Positions 7,702 to 17,041 are shown, numbered from the stretch's first letter. The stretch is DNA of 43,361 nucleotides from JBGVMW01 sp045125095 (GCA_045125095.1 JBGVMW010000012.1:1-43361); one strand, 5' to 3'. Program-made: numbers and translations. Notes: a model not told the origin generated them from the letters alone.

Positions 7702-8974
7702 TTATCAAGCAGAAACGAAATGTATTCAGGAAGGCTGGAAGCCAACAAAAGGGGAATCGCGTGTACTTCCAATTTACCAGAGTACCACCTTTAAATACGA
7801 TACCAGTGAACAGATGGGAAAATTGTTTGATTTAGAGGATTCTGGTTATTTCTATTCCAGACTGGCAAATCCTACTTGTGATGCAGTAGCTTCTAAAATT
7901 TGTAGTTTGGAAGGTGGTGTGGGCGCGATGCTTACTTCATCCGGACAGGCAGCTAATTTCTATGCCGTATTTAATATTTGTGAAGCGGGTGACCATTTTG
8001 TGTGCTCAACCAGCGTGTATGGTGGAACTTTCAATTTATTCGGCGTAACCATGAAGAAGTTGGGTATTGAATGTACATTTGTGGATCAGGATGCATCATT
8101 AGAAGAATTAGAAAAAGCAATGAGATCAAATACAAAATGTGTATTTGCAGAAACTATTGCAAATCCGGCATTAACGGTATTGGATATCGAAAAATTTGCT
8201 ACATTGGCTCATAATCATGGTGTTCCGTTAATCATTGATAATACATTTGCTACACCAATCAACTGTCGTCCATTTGAATGGGGCGCAGATATTGTTACCC
8301 ACTCTACTACAAAATATATGGATGGTCATGCAGTCAGTTTAGGTGGTGCCATTGTTGACAGTGGTAATTTTGACTGGGAAGCACAGCATGATAAGTTCAA
8401 AGGTTTGACAGAGCCGGATGATTCTTATCATGGCATTATCTATACACAGAAATTTGGAAAATTAGCATACATAACAAAAGCAACTTCTCAGCTTATGAGA
8501 GATTTAGGTTCTATGCAGTCTCCGCAGAATGCATTTCTGCTGAATTTGGGCTTAGAGACTTTACACCTTCGTATGCCAAGACATTGTGAAAATGCAACAA
8601 GGGTGGCAGAATTCTTAGAAAAACATGAAAAAGTGGCATGGGTTAACTATGCAGCACTGCCATCTAACAAGTATCATGAATTAGCGAAGAAATATATGCC
8701 AAAGGGAACATGTGGTGTTATTTCATTTGGTTTAAAAGGTGGACGTGATGCATCGGTAGAGATGATGGATCATTTAAAATTGGTAGCAATCGTAACACAT
8801 GTAGCTGATGCAAGAACTTCCGTTCTTCATCCGGCAAGTCATACACACAGACAGATGACTGACGAACAGTTATTAGAAGCAGGTGTTCAGCCGGATTTAA
8901 TTCGTTTGTCTGTTGGTATTGAAAACGCAGAGGATATCATTGCAGATTTAGCACAAGCGCTGGAGAGCGTGTAA
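7694..8974 (+). CDS. metY: O-acetylhomoserine sulfhydrylase (first MetY)
   Basis: This cytoplasmic PLP enzyme of the Cys/Met-metabolism class forms homocysteine from O-acetylhomoserine and sulfide. Visible: substrate-loop YSRLANPT (54-61), phosphate-binding SSGQAAN (82-88), FAETIANPA (151-159), DNTFATP (182-188), and the PLP lysine Lys207 in HSTTKYMDGH. Its 426 residues match conventional MetY. It overlaps the CFI-box gene by 8 bp and ends in a dispersed repeat plus a terminator. MetA at 19.9 kb is predicted to supply its substrate. A second, shorter MetY lies at 28 kb in the sulfate cluster; this one probably uses free sulfide, which is inference. I saw no SAM riboswitch or T-box upstream. 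Confidence 0.93.
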   Translation: MTNYQAETKCIQEGWKPTKGESRVLPIYQSTTFKYDTSEQMGKLFDLEDSGYFYSRLANPTCDAVASKICSLEGGVGAMLTSSGQAANFYAVFNICEAGDHFVCSTSVYGGTFNLFGVTMKKLGIECTFVDQDASLEELEKAMRSNTKCVFAETIANPALTVLDIEKFATLAHNHGVPLIIDNTFATPINCRPFEWGADIVTHSTTKYMDGHAVSLGGAIVDSGNFDWEAQHDKFKGLTEPDDSYHGIIYTQKFGKLAYITKATSQLMRDLGSMQSPQNAFLLNLGLETLHLRMPRHCENATRVAEFLEKHEKVAWVNYAALPSNKYHELAKKYMPKGTCGVISFGLKGGRDASVEMMDHLKLVAIVTHVADARTSVLHPASHTHRQMTDEQLLEAGVQPDLIRLSVGIENAEDIIADLAQALESV

Positions 8975-9024
8975 GCATATTGGCTGGCTGAATTCGCAAG
9001 GGCGTGCTTGCACGCTTTGTTTTG
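8967..9024 (+). repeat. Dispersed repeat R2, copy at end of metY
   Basis: This stretch is nearly identical to 24963-25022. Its first bases are the final codons and stop of metY (GCGTGTAAGC), so the repeat is fused to the gene end. It contains a GCGTG-CTTG-CACGC hairpin followed by a T-rich stretch and may act as a weak terminator. Confidence 0.7.
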
Positions 9025-9037
9025 GAAAATACAGGAA

Positions 9038-9065
9038 AGCATGCACAAATGTGTATGCTTTTTTT
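9038..9065 (+). terminator. Rho-independent terminator after metY
   Basis: AGCATGCACA (9038-9047) pairs with TGTGTATGCT (9050-9059), with one G-T pair, followed by seven T residues. Confidence 0.85.
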
Positions 9066-9154
9066 GTGACTTCGCATACTAAAGAAAATGGTAATTGTTC
9101 ACTGTACTAATATAGCGTTGAACAGTTCATAAAACATCTTTAGGGAGGTCGCAT

Positions 9155-9859
9155 ATGGAAAAGAATCAGGAAAAAAAGCAGAGAGAACTGGAGATTGAGG
9201 AAAAGAAGGATGAAAAAATTGAGAAATTTGGGCAGGAGACATTGGACAAAAATAACAGGAATTATAAGATACATTTATTGACAATTATCGGCGAAGTGGA
9301 AGGGCATGAATGTTTGCCAAGCAATAGTAAGACGACGAAATACGAGCATGTGTTACCACAATTGGCGGCTTTAGAGGACAGTAGTGAGATTGATGGAGTA
9401 ATTATATTGTTAAACACAGTGGGTGGTGATGTGGAGAGTGGACTTGCTATTGCAGAAATGGTGGCAAGTTTAAATAAGCCCACAGTGTCACTGGTACTGG
9501 GAGGAGGGCATTCCATCGGTGTGCCGTTAGCAGTCTCCGCAGATTATTCTTTTATCGTGCCAAGTGGAACAATGATTATTCATCCGGTAAGAATGAATGG
9601 AACAGTGATTGGAGCTCCTCAGACATATGATTATTTTAAATTGATTCAGGATAGAATTGTGAATTTTATTTCGGATCATTCCAAAACATCCAGAGAGCGA
9701 TTAGAAGAAATGATGCTAAATACAGGAATGCTTACCAAGGATTTAGGAACAATTTTGGTAGGTGAAGAAGCTGTGACGGAAGGATTAATCAATGCGGTAG
9801 GTGGCATTCATGAAGCAATGGAAAAGCTTTATGATATGATTGAGGAGCAGAAAAAGTAA
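9155..9859 (+). CDS. ClpP-class serine protease, TepA-like
   Basis: TepA (translocation-enhancing protein; YmfB in Bacillus) is a ClpP-fold protein that usually lies next to the SpoIIIE/FtsK gene, as here. The 234-residue product has a charged, coiled-coil-like N-terminus (1-35), then the ClpP fold. Candidate catalytic residues are Ser120 in GGGHSIGVPL, His143 in MIIHPVR and probably Asp196 near the C-terminus, spaced much as in ClpP. LNTVGGDVESG matches the ClpP oxyanion-strand region. There is no signal peptide. Start ATG 9155 has TAGGGAGG upstream. The substrate is unknown. Confidence 0.88.
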   Translation: MEKNQEKKQRELEIEEKKDEKIEKFGQETLDKNNRNYKIHLLTIIGEVEGHECLPSNSKTTKYEHVLPQLAALEDSSEIDGVIILLNTVGGDVESGLAIAEMVASLNKPTVSLVLGGGHSIGVPLAVSADYSFIVPSGTMIIHPVRMNGTVIGAPQTYDYFKLIQDRIVNFISDHSKTSRERLEEMMLNTGMLTKDLGTILVGEEAVTEGLINAVGGIHEAMEKLYDMIEEQKK

Positions 9860-9867
9860 ACTAATGT

Positions 9868-9896
9868 TTGACTAAACCGAGCACTTGTTATAAAAT
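9868..9896 (+). promoter_or_regulatory. Promoter upstream of ftsK/spoIIIE
   Basis: TTGACT (9868-9873), 17-bp spacer, TAAAAT (9891-9896). A transcript from here would carry repeat R1 and a long hairpin in a roughly 150-nt leader before ftsK. Confidence 0.55.
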
Positions 9897-9909
9897 AGAA
9901 AGAATCGGA

Positions 9910-9936
9910 GTAACTATAAGGGTACGGAATAGTTAC
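9910..9936 (+). repeat. Palindromic repeat R1, copy 1
   Basis: GTAACTAT (9910-9917) and ATAGTTAC (9929-9936) form an 8-bp inverted repeat around an 11-nt core. Near-identical copies lie at 24707-24733 (reverse orientation) and 36099-36125. Confidence 0.75.
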
Positions 9937-9948
9937 AAATGGAAATAC

Positions 9949-9998
9949 TTCAAGTCCTTGCTCATAGTCCACAGTAATCACATGAACAAGGACTTGAA
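9949..9998 (+). repeat. Long hairpin in the ftsK leader
   Basis: TTCAAGTCCTTG (9949-9960) is the exact reverse complement of CAAGGACTTGAA (9987-9998), giving a 12-bp perfect stem, with CAT/ATG able to extend it inward. No T-run follows, so it is not a standard terminator. It sits 52 bp before the ftsK start. Confidence 0.65.
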
Positions 9999-10050
9999 TA
10001 TACTTAGAATGTAAATAATTGTGAAAGAATAGAAATGCAGGGGGATTGAA

Positions 10051-13041
10051 ATGGCAGCGACAGCAGGAAACAGTAATGGGAAAAAGGTTTCTTCGACCAA
10101 AAGAAGTACACCAGCGAAGAAAGGAAGCACAAGTAGAACACCTTCTAAAAACACATCCTCAAAAAGCCGTTCGAAGACTTCAGGAAAAAAAACTCCGCAG
10201 AAAAGTGGTGTGAGTAGTTTTATAGGTGAAGAAGCCACATTATTGATTGTATTGGCACTGAGTATTTTGCTTCTGCTTAGTAATTTACATATAGGAGTGG
10301 GATTATTAGATAAAGTAAATGATTTGATATTTGGTATCTGCGGAATTCTTGCTTATGTGATGCCGGTTATCTTGTTTTTGGGCGTGGCATTTTTGATGTC
10401 AAATAAATACAATAAAATTGCAAAAATAAAATTTGGAGCAGGGTTAGCATTATTTCTGCTTTTGTGTGCATTTGCACAACTGATTATGGTAGAGGATTTC
10501 ACAAAAATGAATTTTGTGGAGAACTTTCAATATGGAAGTAAACATAAAATAGGTGGTGGTATGTTAGGCTGGCTGTTGGGATTGTTTGTGACGAAGTTAG
10601 CCGGAACAGCAGGCGGTTATGTGATTCTTGTAGTACTTTCCATTATATCGGTTGTGATTATTACGGAACGCTCTTTTTTACAGGGCGTGCAGAAAGGTGG
10701 TAAAAAAGTATACCAGACAGCACGAGATGAAAATGAGCGTATGCGCGAACGAAATCGTGTACGTCGTGAGGAACGAGAGTTAGAGCGAAGTATGAGGGAA
10801 GCAGAGGAACAACCACGTCGTATGGATCGCAAGGCGGAAGGAGTGATGTTAGATACTCTGTTGACACCTGCAGACGAGGAGATGGAACCTGTATATCTGG
10901 ACGGTGCTCCTATTGGGGAAGAATTGGAAGATGTGGATGAACCAGAGGAAACACCAGGATTAGATGAAGCGTATGTGAACCGTTTTGACAGAGAAATATT
11001 GGACAAGAAGTTAACCAATGAAAAAGTGGTTATGGATACTGACATAATTGAAAAGAATCTGGTTCGGAAGTTAGAACAGATATTGCCACAAGCAGATGCT
11101 TACAAATCCAATCAGGAGATAGAACTGTTTCCTGAGATAGAAAAATATGAAGTGGAAGAAAAAGCACAAGAGCCGGAAGAGGAAGATATTCCACAATGGA
11201 CTTGGAATCAGGCAGGAATGGAGATACAGGAGAGTGTAGCAGAACCTTTGCCTGCTGTGGAGGAAAGCGAGCAGTCGTGGGAGGAATCTGTGGACCAAAC
11301 GGCAGAAGATACCAGCATGCCTGTTAATTTTAACGAGATAGTGGACAATTCCTATGAAGAAAGGATAGCAGAGCCTGTCATTGTTGAAAAAACGGTAGCA
11401 GAATCGTTAAAAACGCAGGAAGCATCTCCAAAACAGGAACCGGTAAGACCTTCTGTGCCAGAGAGCAAACCAGAATCAAGAAAAATCGGAGAACCTGTTG
11501 TGTTAAAGCCTGCATCTGCTAAACCGGAAACCATCGGTGGTGAACCAATCCGAAAGGTAGAAAAACCATATGAATTCCCGCCATTATCATTACTTCATGC
11601 ACCGGATAAAAGCCAGACAGGAAGTAGCAGACATGAGTTGGAAGAAACAGCCATGACATTACAATCCACATTAAAGAGCTTTGGCGTGAAAGCAAAAGTA
11701 ACAGATGTAAGCTGTGGACCAGCGGTAACAAGATTTGAACTGCATCCGGAACAGGGGGTAAAGGTTAGTAAAATTGTAGGACTGGCAGATGATATTAAGC
11801 TGAATCTGGCTGCTGAGGATATCCGAATTGAAGCACCGATACCGGGAAAAGCGGCAGTGGGAATCGAAGTACCGAACAAAGTGAGAAGTGGCGTAAATTT
11901 AAGAGAACTGTTAGAAGCAGATGAATTTACCAAGTTCCCTTCAACACTGGCATTTGCGGTAGGTAAAGACATTGCAGGAAAAAACATTGTGACAGACATT
12001 GGAAAAACACCACATCTTTTGATTGCCGGTGCAACTGGTTCCGGTAAATCCGTGTGTATCAATACGATTATTATGAGTATTTTGTACAAGGCAAGACCAG
12101 ATGAAGTTAAGTTAATCATGATAGACCCTAAGGTCGTAGAGTTAAGTGTTTACAATGGGATACCGCATTTGCTGATACCGGTAGTAACTGACCCGAAAAA
12201 GGCAGCAGGTGCATTGCAGTGGGCAGTGACAGAAATGACGGAACGATATGAAAAATTCAAAGCGGCAGGTGTGCGTGATATTGTTGGTTATAATAAGAAA
12301 GTAGAAGCGTTAAAAGATATTCCGGGAGAGAATAAGCCGGAAAAATTACCTAAGATTGTCATTATTGTAGATGAGCTGGCAGACCTTATGATGGTGGCCC
12401 CAGGCGATGTGGAAGCTTCCATTTGTCGTATTGCCCAGCTGGCGCGTGCCGCTGGTATGCATCTCATTATTGCAACACAAAGACCATCGGTAAACGTTAT
12501 TACGGGTTTAATCAAAGCAAATATGCCATCAAGAATTGCATTTTCAGTAACATCAGGAATTGATTCCAGAACCATTTTAGATACTGTGGGTGCTGAGAAA
12601 TTGTTAGGAAAAGGGGATATGCTGTTTAGTTTGTATGGTTCGTCAAAGGCAGTTCGCATTCAGTGTGCCTTTGTATCAGATGACGAAGTGGCAGATGTGG
12701 TTAACTTTTTAACAGATAATGGTAATATAACAACTACATACAGTGAAGAGATTGAAAAACGCATGGAAAGCGTACAATTGAGCGGTGGTTCCGACGGAGG
12801 CAGTCAGGGGGCTTCTGAATATGATGAATATTTTGTAGAAGCAGGTAAACTGATTATTGACAAGGGAAAGGGGTCCATTGGTATGTTGCAACGTATGTAT
12901 AAGATAGGTTTCAATCGTGCAGCAAGAATTATGGATCAGCTCTGCGAAGCAGGCGTTGTAGAAGAAGAGCAGGGCACAAAGCCTAGAGGCGTTCTCATGT
13001 CATTAGAAGAATTTGAACGTTATGTGGAGGACTATGTATAA
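10051..13041 (+). CDS. DNA translocase of the FtsK/SpoIIIE family
   Basis: This membrane-anchored hexameric ATPase pumps chromosomal DNA through the division or sporulation septum. The 996 residues comprise a Lys/Ser/Thr-rich tail (1-55), four membrane segments (about 60-82, 90-117, 128-148, 172-205), a long acidic Glu/Pro-rich linker (about 225-520), the motor domain (about 525-900) with Walker A GATGSGKS near 660 and Walker B VIIVDELADLMM near 770, and a C-terminal gamma winged helix (about 925-990) that reads polar DNA motifs. Start ATG 10051 follows GCAGGGGG. TepA upstream is the usual neighbour. Whether it serves division, sporulation or both cannot be told from the sequence. Confidence 0.95.
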   Translation: MAATAGNSNGKKVSSTKRSTPAKKGSTSRTPSKNTSSKSRSKTSGKKTPQKSGVSSFIGEEATLLIVLALSILLLLSNLHIGVGLLDKVNDLIFGICGILAYVMPVILFLGVAFLMSNKYNKIAKIKFGAGLALFLLLCAFAQLIMVEDFTKMNFVENFQYGSKHKIGGGMLGWLLGLFVTKLAGTAGGYVILVVLSIISVVIITERSFLQGVQKGGKKVYQTARDENERMRERNRVRREERELERSMREAEEQPRRMDRKAEGVMLDTLLTPADEEMEPVYLDGAPIGEELEDVDEPEETPGLDEAYVNRFDREILDKKLTNEKVVMDTDIIEKNLVRKLEQILPQADAYKSNQEIELFPEIEKYEVEEKAQEPEEEDIPQWTWNQAGMEIQESVAEPLPAVEESEQSWEESVDQTAEDTSMPVNFNEIVDNSYEERIAEPVIVEKTVAESLKTQEASPKQEPVRPSVPESKPESRKIGEPVVLKPASAKPETIGGEPIRKVEKPYEFPPLSLLHAPDKSQTGSSRHELEETAMTLQSTLKSFGVKAKVTDVSCGPAVTRFELHPEQGVKVSKIVGLADDIKLNLAAEDIRIEAPIPGKAAVGIEVPNKVRSGVNLRELLEADEFTKFPSTLAFAVGKDIAGKNIVTDIGKTPHLLIAGATGSGKSVCINTIIMSILYKARPDEVKLIMIDPKVVELSVYNGIPHLLIPVVTDPKKAAGALQWAVTEMTERYEKFKAAGVRDIVGYNKKVEALKDIPGENKPEKLPKIVIIVDELADLMMVAPGDVEASICRIAQLARAAGMHLIIATQRPSVNVITGLIKANMPSRIAFSVTSGIDSRTILDTVGAEKLLGKGDMLFSLYGSSKAVRIQCAFVSDDEVADVVNFLTDNGNITTTYSEEIEKRMESVQLSGGSDGGSQGASEYDEYFVEAGKLIIDKGKGSIGMLQRMYKIGFNRAARIMDQLCEAGVVEEEQGTKPRGVLMSLEEFERYVEDYV

Positions 13042-13067
13042 CAATTTTCCGGAAGGAGGATGTGTAC

Positions 13068-14471
13068 TTGAAATGTAAAAATTGCGGTGCGGAAATGAAG
13101 GAGGGACACGTATACTGCGAGACATGCGGTTATGAGGTCCATATTGTACCAGATTATAATATTGAATTAGAAGAAAAAATGACAAAAACGCTGGAGCGTC
13201 TGGTGAAAGAGGAATTACAGGGGCAACAGAAAACGCAGAATGAAACAGTAAAGAAGGTTGTGAAGAAGAAAAATCGACTATTGCTTTCCGTTGTGGCAGT
13301 TCTTATACTGGTGTCTGTGTTTGGTATACTTGCGGTAAATATGATTTACCGGCAGTCTTATGAGTTTCAGTTTGCTAAGGGCGTGGAAGCAAAGAGCCGA
13401 CAACAGTATGAACAGGCGGTGCAGTATTTTAAAAAGGCACTGGAGAAGAAACCTGAAAATAAAGAATTGTATTTGGATATGGCAGAGGCTTATGATGCCA
13501 GTGGCAATGAGACAGAGGCGGAAGCCTGCTATATAACCTTGATAAAATTGGACGAAAATAACATTAAGGCATATAGTGCGCTGATTGCTATGTATGAAAA
13601 ACAGGAAAAATGGAACGAAATTCAAAATCTTCTTTCGGAATGTAAAAATGGTGATATTCTCAGTGCGTTTACGGATTATCGCATTAGTGAACCGGTTTGT
13701 ACTATTTCAGAGGATCTGGAGCGTGGAATTGTTACCATTGAACTGAAATCATCTTATCAGGAAAAGATATATTACACCTTAGATGGAAGTGATGTATCAG
13801 CACAGTCACAGGTTTATACCGATCCGATAGTGATACAAAGTAGAGATATTGATTTGCAGGTGATGTGTATGAATCCGAAAGGAATAACGAGTGAAGTGCT
13901 CACGGAACAATATGTTGCCACAGCAAAAAAAGAAGGTCTGGGAATATTTCCGGAAACCGGTGTGTATAGACAGCCGGAATGGATTACTGTGGAAGTGCCA
14001 TTTGGTAGCCGAGTGTATTACACCTATGAGGAAAGACCGGCAACATCGGATGATTATGAATATACAGGACCTTTGCGAATGTATATTGGAGATTCTCACA
14101 TGACATTTACGCTCTATGATGAAAATGGAGAAGCTTGTAAAACAGAGGAGCGTTCCTATACGTTACGTTTAAACACAAAGTATCATGAAGAAGATGTCGT
14201 TGCGGCATTAAAAAATAAATTAATAGAAAATGGTGATATGGAGAATCGGGATGGGAAAATAGAAGGCTCAAAAAACACATATTCCTTCCGGTGCCGATAT
14301 GCAATCACGGTTGATGATGTAGTTTATTTGCTGGTAGATCAGTATCTGGTAAATCCTTCCGGCAAGTCAGAGCGAATACAGATATTTGCTATAGATGGTG
14401 ATAATACGGAGAAGATATACATTGCAGAAAGGGATTATGAGCAGGGCTACAAATTGAAAAAAATCTCTTGA
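13068..14471 (+). CDS. Zinc-ribbon, single-TM, TPR protein with chitobiase-like C-terminal repeats
   Basis: I place the start at TTG 13068, which has AAGGAGGA at ideal spacing; the in-frame GTG 13062 is too close to that site. The protein (467 residues) begins with a CxxC...CxxC zinc ribbon (Cys3, 6, 17, 20), has a Lys-rich linker, one membrane helix (about 68-93), then two or three TPR-like repeats (about 105-185). It ends with two modules resembling the chitobiase/beta-hexosaminidase C-terminal domain: YYTLDGSDVS near 230 and VYYTYEERPATSDDYEYTGP near 310. The topology suggests a cytoplasmic ribbon and extracellular TPR/carbohydrate-type modules. No catalytic motif is visible. It follows ftsK by 26 bp. 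Confidence 0.8.
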   Translation: MKCKNCGAEMKEGHVYCETCGYEVHIVPDYNIELEEKMTKTLERLVKEELQGQQKTQNETVKKVVKKKNRLLLSVVAVLILVSVFGILAVNMIYRQSYEFQFAKGVEAKSRQQYEQAVQYFKKALEKKPENKELYLDMAEAYDASGNETEAEACYITLIKLDENNIKAYSALIAMYEKQEKWNEIQNLLSECKNGDILSAFTDYRISEPVCTISEDLERGIVTIELKSSYQEKIYYTLDGSDVSAQSQVYTDPIVIQSRDIDLQVMCMNPKGITSEVLTEQYVATAKKEGLGIFPETGVYRQPEWITVEVPFGSRVYYTYEERPATSDDYEYTGPLRMYIGDSHMTFTLYDENGEACKTEERSYTLRLNTKYHEEDVVAALKNKLIENGDMENRDGKIEGSKNTYSFRCRYAITVDDVVYLLVDQYLVNPSGKSERIQIFAIDGDNTEKIYIAERDYEQGYKLKKIS

Positions 14472-14497
14472 CAGATTAAATTTTTATGAATTTATAG

Positions 14498-14557
14498 TTG
14501 AAAAAAAATACTTAATAATGTATGATAAAAGAGTTTGAGCAAAAAATACAGCTCAAA
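14498..14557 (+). promoter_or_regulatory. nfnAB promoter with downstream inverted repeat
   Basis: TTGAAA (14498-14503), 17-bp spacer, TATGAT (14521-14526). Just after the expected transcription start, TTTGAGC (14534-14540) and GCTCAAA (14551-14557) form a 7-bp inverted repeat that could be an operator or leader hairpin. Confidence 0.5.
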
Positions 14558-14591
14558 TAATGCGTGACGACAAAGAGGAATAGGTGAAGTT

Positions 14592-15473
14592 ATGTTTAAA
14601 ATTGTAAAAAAGAAAGTGCTGACAGATAGTATTCTGTTAATGGAAGTTGAAGCACCACGTGTAGCTAAGAACTGCCAGCCAGGTCAGTTTGTAATTGTAA
14701 AAATGGACGAGGAAGGGGAACGTATTCCTCTTACAATCTGTGATTATGACAGAGAAAAGAAAACCATTACAATTGTATTCCAGACAGTAGGTGCAGGAAC
14801 AGAAAAAATGTCTGCATTACAGGAAGGCGATTCCTTCATGGATTTTGTAGGTCCTTTAGGATGTCCATCTGAATTTGTGCATGAAGATTTGGCAGCGTTA
14901 AAGAATAAAAAAGTATTATTTGTAGCAGGTGGTGTTGGTACAGCACCGGTTTATCCACAGGTAAAATGGTTCCATGAGAATGGCATGGACGTAGATGTCG
15001 TTATCGGAGCAAGAAATAAAGATTTGATTATTTTAGAGGAAGAAATGAAGGCAGTTGCCGGCAACCTCTATGTGACAACAGATGACGGAAGTAACGGTCA
15101 TAAGGGCTTAGTTACCGATGTAATCAAACGCCTCGTTGTAGAAGAAGGTAATAAATATGATACCTGCGTAGTCATTGGTCCAATGATTATGATGAAATTT
15201 GCATGTATGCTTACAAAAGAATTAGAGATTCCAACAATCGTAAGTCTTAACCCGATTATGGTAGATGGTACAGGTATGTGTGGTGCATGTCGTGTTACTG
15301 TTGGCGATGAAGTTAAATTTGCTTGTGTAGATGGTCCTGAATTTGACGGTCATTTGATTAACTTTGATGAGGCAATGAAGAGACAGCAGATGTATAAGAC
15401 AGAAGAAGGTCGTGCGATCTTAAAACTTCGCGAAGGTGATACCCACCATGGTGGCTGTGGAAACTGCAACTAA
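14592..15473 (+). CDS. nfnA: NfnA: NADH-dependent ferredoxin:NADP+ oxidoreductase, FAD/[2Fe-2S] subunit
   Basis: With NfnB this forms a soluble electron-bifurcating transhydrogenase coupling NADH, NADPH and ferredoxin. The 293-residue protein has a FAD-binding barrel (1-100, RIPLTICDYD), an NAD-binding domain (GGVGTAPVYP near 115) and a C-terminal [2Fe-2S] site with GMCGACR and FACVDGPEF near 222-248. The C-terminus GGCGNCN is Cys-rich. Older annotations call this protein sulfide dehydrogenase beta or dihydroorotate-dehydrogenase electron-transfer subunit; the tandem position with NfnB favours Nfn. Start ATG 14592 has AGGTGA upstream. A promoter with a downstream palindrome precedes it. Confidence 0.92.
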   Translation: MFKIVKKKVLTDSILLMEVEAPRVAKNCQPGQFVIVKMDEEGERIPLTICDYDREKKTITIVFQTVGAGTEKMSALQEGDSFMDFVGPLGCPSEFVHEDLAALKNKKVLFVAGGVGTAPVYPQVKWFHENGMDVDVVIGARNKDLIILEEEMKAVAGNLYVTTDDGSNGHKGLVTDVIKRLVVEEGNKYDTCVVIGPMIMMKFACMLTKELEIPTIVSLNPIMVDGTGMCGACRVTVGDEVKFACVDGPEFDGHLINFDEAMKRQQMYKTEEGRAILKLREGDTHHGGCGNCN

Positions 15474-15498
15474 AAATCTACATAGAGAGGTAAGAATC

Positions 15499-16884
15499 AT
15501 GGACGTATTAAAGAGAGTACCAGTGCGTGAACAGGAAGCACAGGTTCGTAATAAAAATTTTGATGAAGTATGCTTAGGCTACTCTAAGGAAGAAGCAATC
15601 GAAGAAGCTGGAAGATGTATTGGCTGTAAGAACGCAAAATGTGTGGAAGGTTGTCCAGTATCTATTAATATTCCAGGCTTTATTGCAGAGTTAAAAGAAG
15701 GCAATGTAGAGGGCGCGTACAAAGTAATCGGTGAATCTTCTGCCCTTCCGGCAGTTTGTGGTCGTGTATGTCCGCAGGAAAGCCAGTGTGAAGGAAAATG
15801 TATCCGTGGCATCAAGGGTGAACCGGTATCTATCGGTAAGTTAGAGCGTTTCACAGCAGACTGGGCAAGAGAGAATGGAATTAAGCCAGAAAAGCCAACT
15901 TCTAAGAAAGGTAAGAAGGTGGCTGTCATCGGTTCTGGTCCGGCAGGTTTAACTTGTGCCGGAGATTTAGCAAAGCTTGGCTATGATGTGACAATTTTTG
16001 AAGCACTTCATGAGGCAGGCGGTGTGCTTGTATATGGTATTCCGGAATTCCGTCTTCCAAAAACAGAAGTCGTACAGGCTGAAATCGAAAACGTTAAATC
16101 ATTAGGCGTTAAGATTGAGACAAATGTTATCATTGGTCGTTCTGTAACTATTGATGAATTAATGGAAGAAGAAGGCTTTGAAGCGGTATTTATCGGTTCT
16201 GGTGCAGGTCTTCCAAAATTCATGGGAATTCCAGGGGAAAATGCAAATGGTGTATTCTCTGCAAATGAATTCCTTACAAGAAACAACTTAATGAAGGCAT
16301 TCAAAGAAGAATATGATACGCCAATCGTAAAAGGACAGAAGGTTGCGGTTATTGGTGGCGGTAACGTTGCGATGGATGCTGCAAGAACTGCATTACGTTT
16401 AGGTGCAGAAGTACACATTGTATACCGTAGAAGTGAAGAAGAACTTCCGGCACGTGTGGAAGAAGTACACCATGCAAAAGAAGAAGGCGTTATTTTTGAT
16501 GTCTTAACAAATCCAACTGAAATCCTGGTAAATGAAGATGGCTGGGTGAGCGGCATGAAGTGCGTACGCATGGAGCTTGGTGAGCCGGATGAAGGCGGAA
16601 GAAGAAGACCGGTTGAGGTTCCGGATTCTGAGTTTACTATGGAATTAGATACAGTAATCATGGCATTAGGAACCGCTCCAAATCCATTAATTTCTTCTAC
16701 TACAGATGGTTTGGATGTAAATAAATGGAAATGTATCATGGCTGATGAAGAAACAGGTGCAACTTCTAAGGAAGGTGTATTTGCAGGTGGTGATGCTGTG
16801 ACAGGTGCCGCTACTGTTATTTTGGCAATGGGTGCCGGTAAAGCAGCAGCAAAGGGTATCGACAAATACTTAAGTGAAAAATAA
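15499..16884 (+). CDS. nfnB: NfnB: NADPH-binding FAD/[4Fe-4S] subunit (glutamate synthase small-subunit-like)
   Basis: This is the second subunit of the transhydrogenase and carries the bifurcating FAD. I start at ATG 15499 (GAGAGG 10 bp upstream), 25 bp after nfnA; the upstream in-frame ATG overlaps nfnA and lacks a ribosome site. The 461 residues match the family. Two N-terminal [4Fe-4S] clusters are indicated by CIGCKNAKCVEGCP and CGRVCPQESQCEGKC. Two Rossmann motifs follow: GSGPAGLTCAGDLAKLGYDV (FAD) and GGGNVAMDAARTALRLGAEV (NADPH). Such proteins are often mislabelled GltA; no glutamate synthase large subunit is adjacent. Confidence 0.93.
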   Translation: MDVLKRVPVREQEAQVRNKNFDEVCLGYSKEEAIEEAGRCIGCKNAKCVEGCPVSINIPGFIAELKEGNVEGAYKVIGESSALPAVCGRVCPQESQCEGKCIRGIKGEPVSIGKLERFTADWARENGIKPEKPTSKKGKKVAVIGSGPAGLTCAGDLAKLGYDVTIFEALHEAGGVLVYGIPEFRLPKTEVVQAEIENVKSLGVKIETNVIIGRSVTIDELMEEEGFEAVFIGSGAGLPKFMGIPGENANGVFSANEFLTRNNLMKAFKEEYDTPIVKGQKVAVIGGGNVAMDAARTALRLGAEVHIVYRRSEEELPARVEEVHHAKEEGVIFDVLTNPTEILVNEDGWVSGMKCVRMELGEPDEGGRRRPVEVPDSEFTMELDTVIMALGTAPNPLISSTTDGLDVNKWKCIMADEETGATSKEGVFAGGDAVTGAATVILAMGAGKAAAKGIDKYLSEK

Positions 16885-16894
16885 TCATTATGAT

Positions 16895-16945
16895 AAAAGC
16901 GGAAATGCCAGGGGTGCAGATATCTCCTGGCTTTGCCGCTTTTTA
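16895..16945 (+). terminator. Terminator after nfnAB
   Basis: AAAAGCGG (16895-16902) pairs with CCGCTTTT (16936-16943), with an inner GCCAGG/CCTGGC stem and a T-run. The A-rich 5' side could also make it work in reverse. Confidence 0.85.
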
Positions 16946-16951
16946 TAGACT

Positions 16952-16967
16952 AGTACACCAGTGTACT
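16952..16967 (+). promoter_or_regulatory. Short perfect palindrome, possible operator
   Basis: AGTACAC and GTGTACT flank CA, a 7-bp perfect dyad of the kind bound by dimeric repressors. It lies about 105 bp before the rluF-type gene. Function is inferred only from symmetry. Confidence 0.45.
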
Positions 16968-16991
16968 GACCAGATGGTTCGGGGATATTGA

Positions 16992-17041
16992 ACTGGCATA
17001 TTGATATTTAGAGAGGCTGGTCTGAATATCAATATGCCAGT
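16992..17041 (+). repeat. Perfect 17-bp inverted repeat before the rluF-type gene
   Basis: Bases 16992-17008 are the exact reverse complement of 17025-17041, with a 16-nt loop containing AGAGAGG. No T-run follows. It ends 30 bp before the ATG at 17072, so in RNA it would form a stable hairpin in the leader. Confidence 0.8.
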
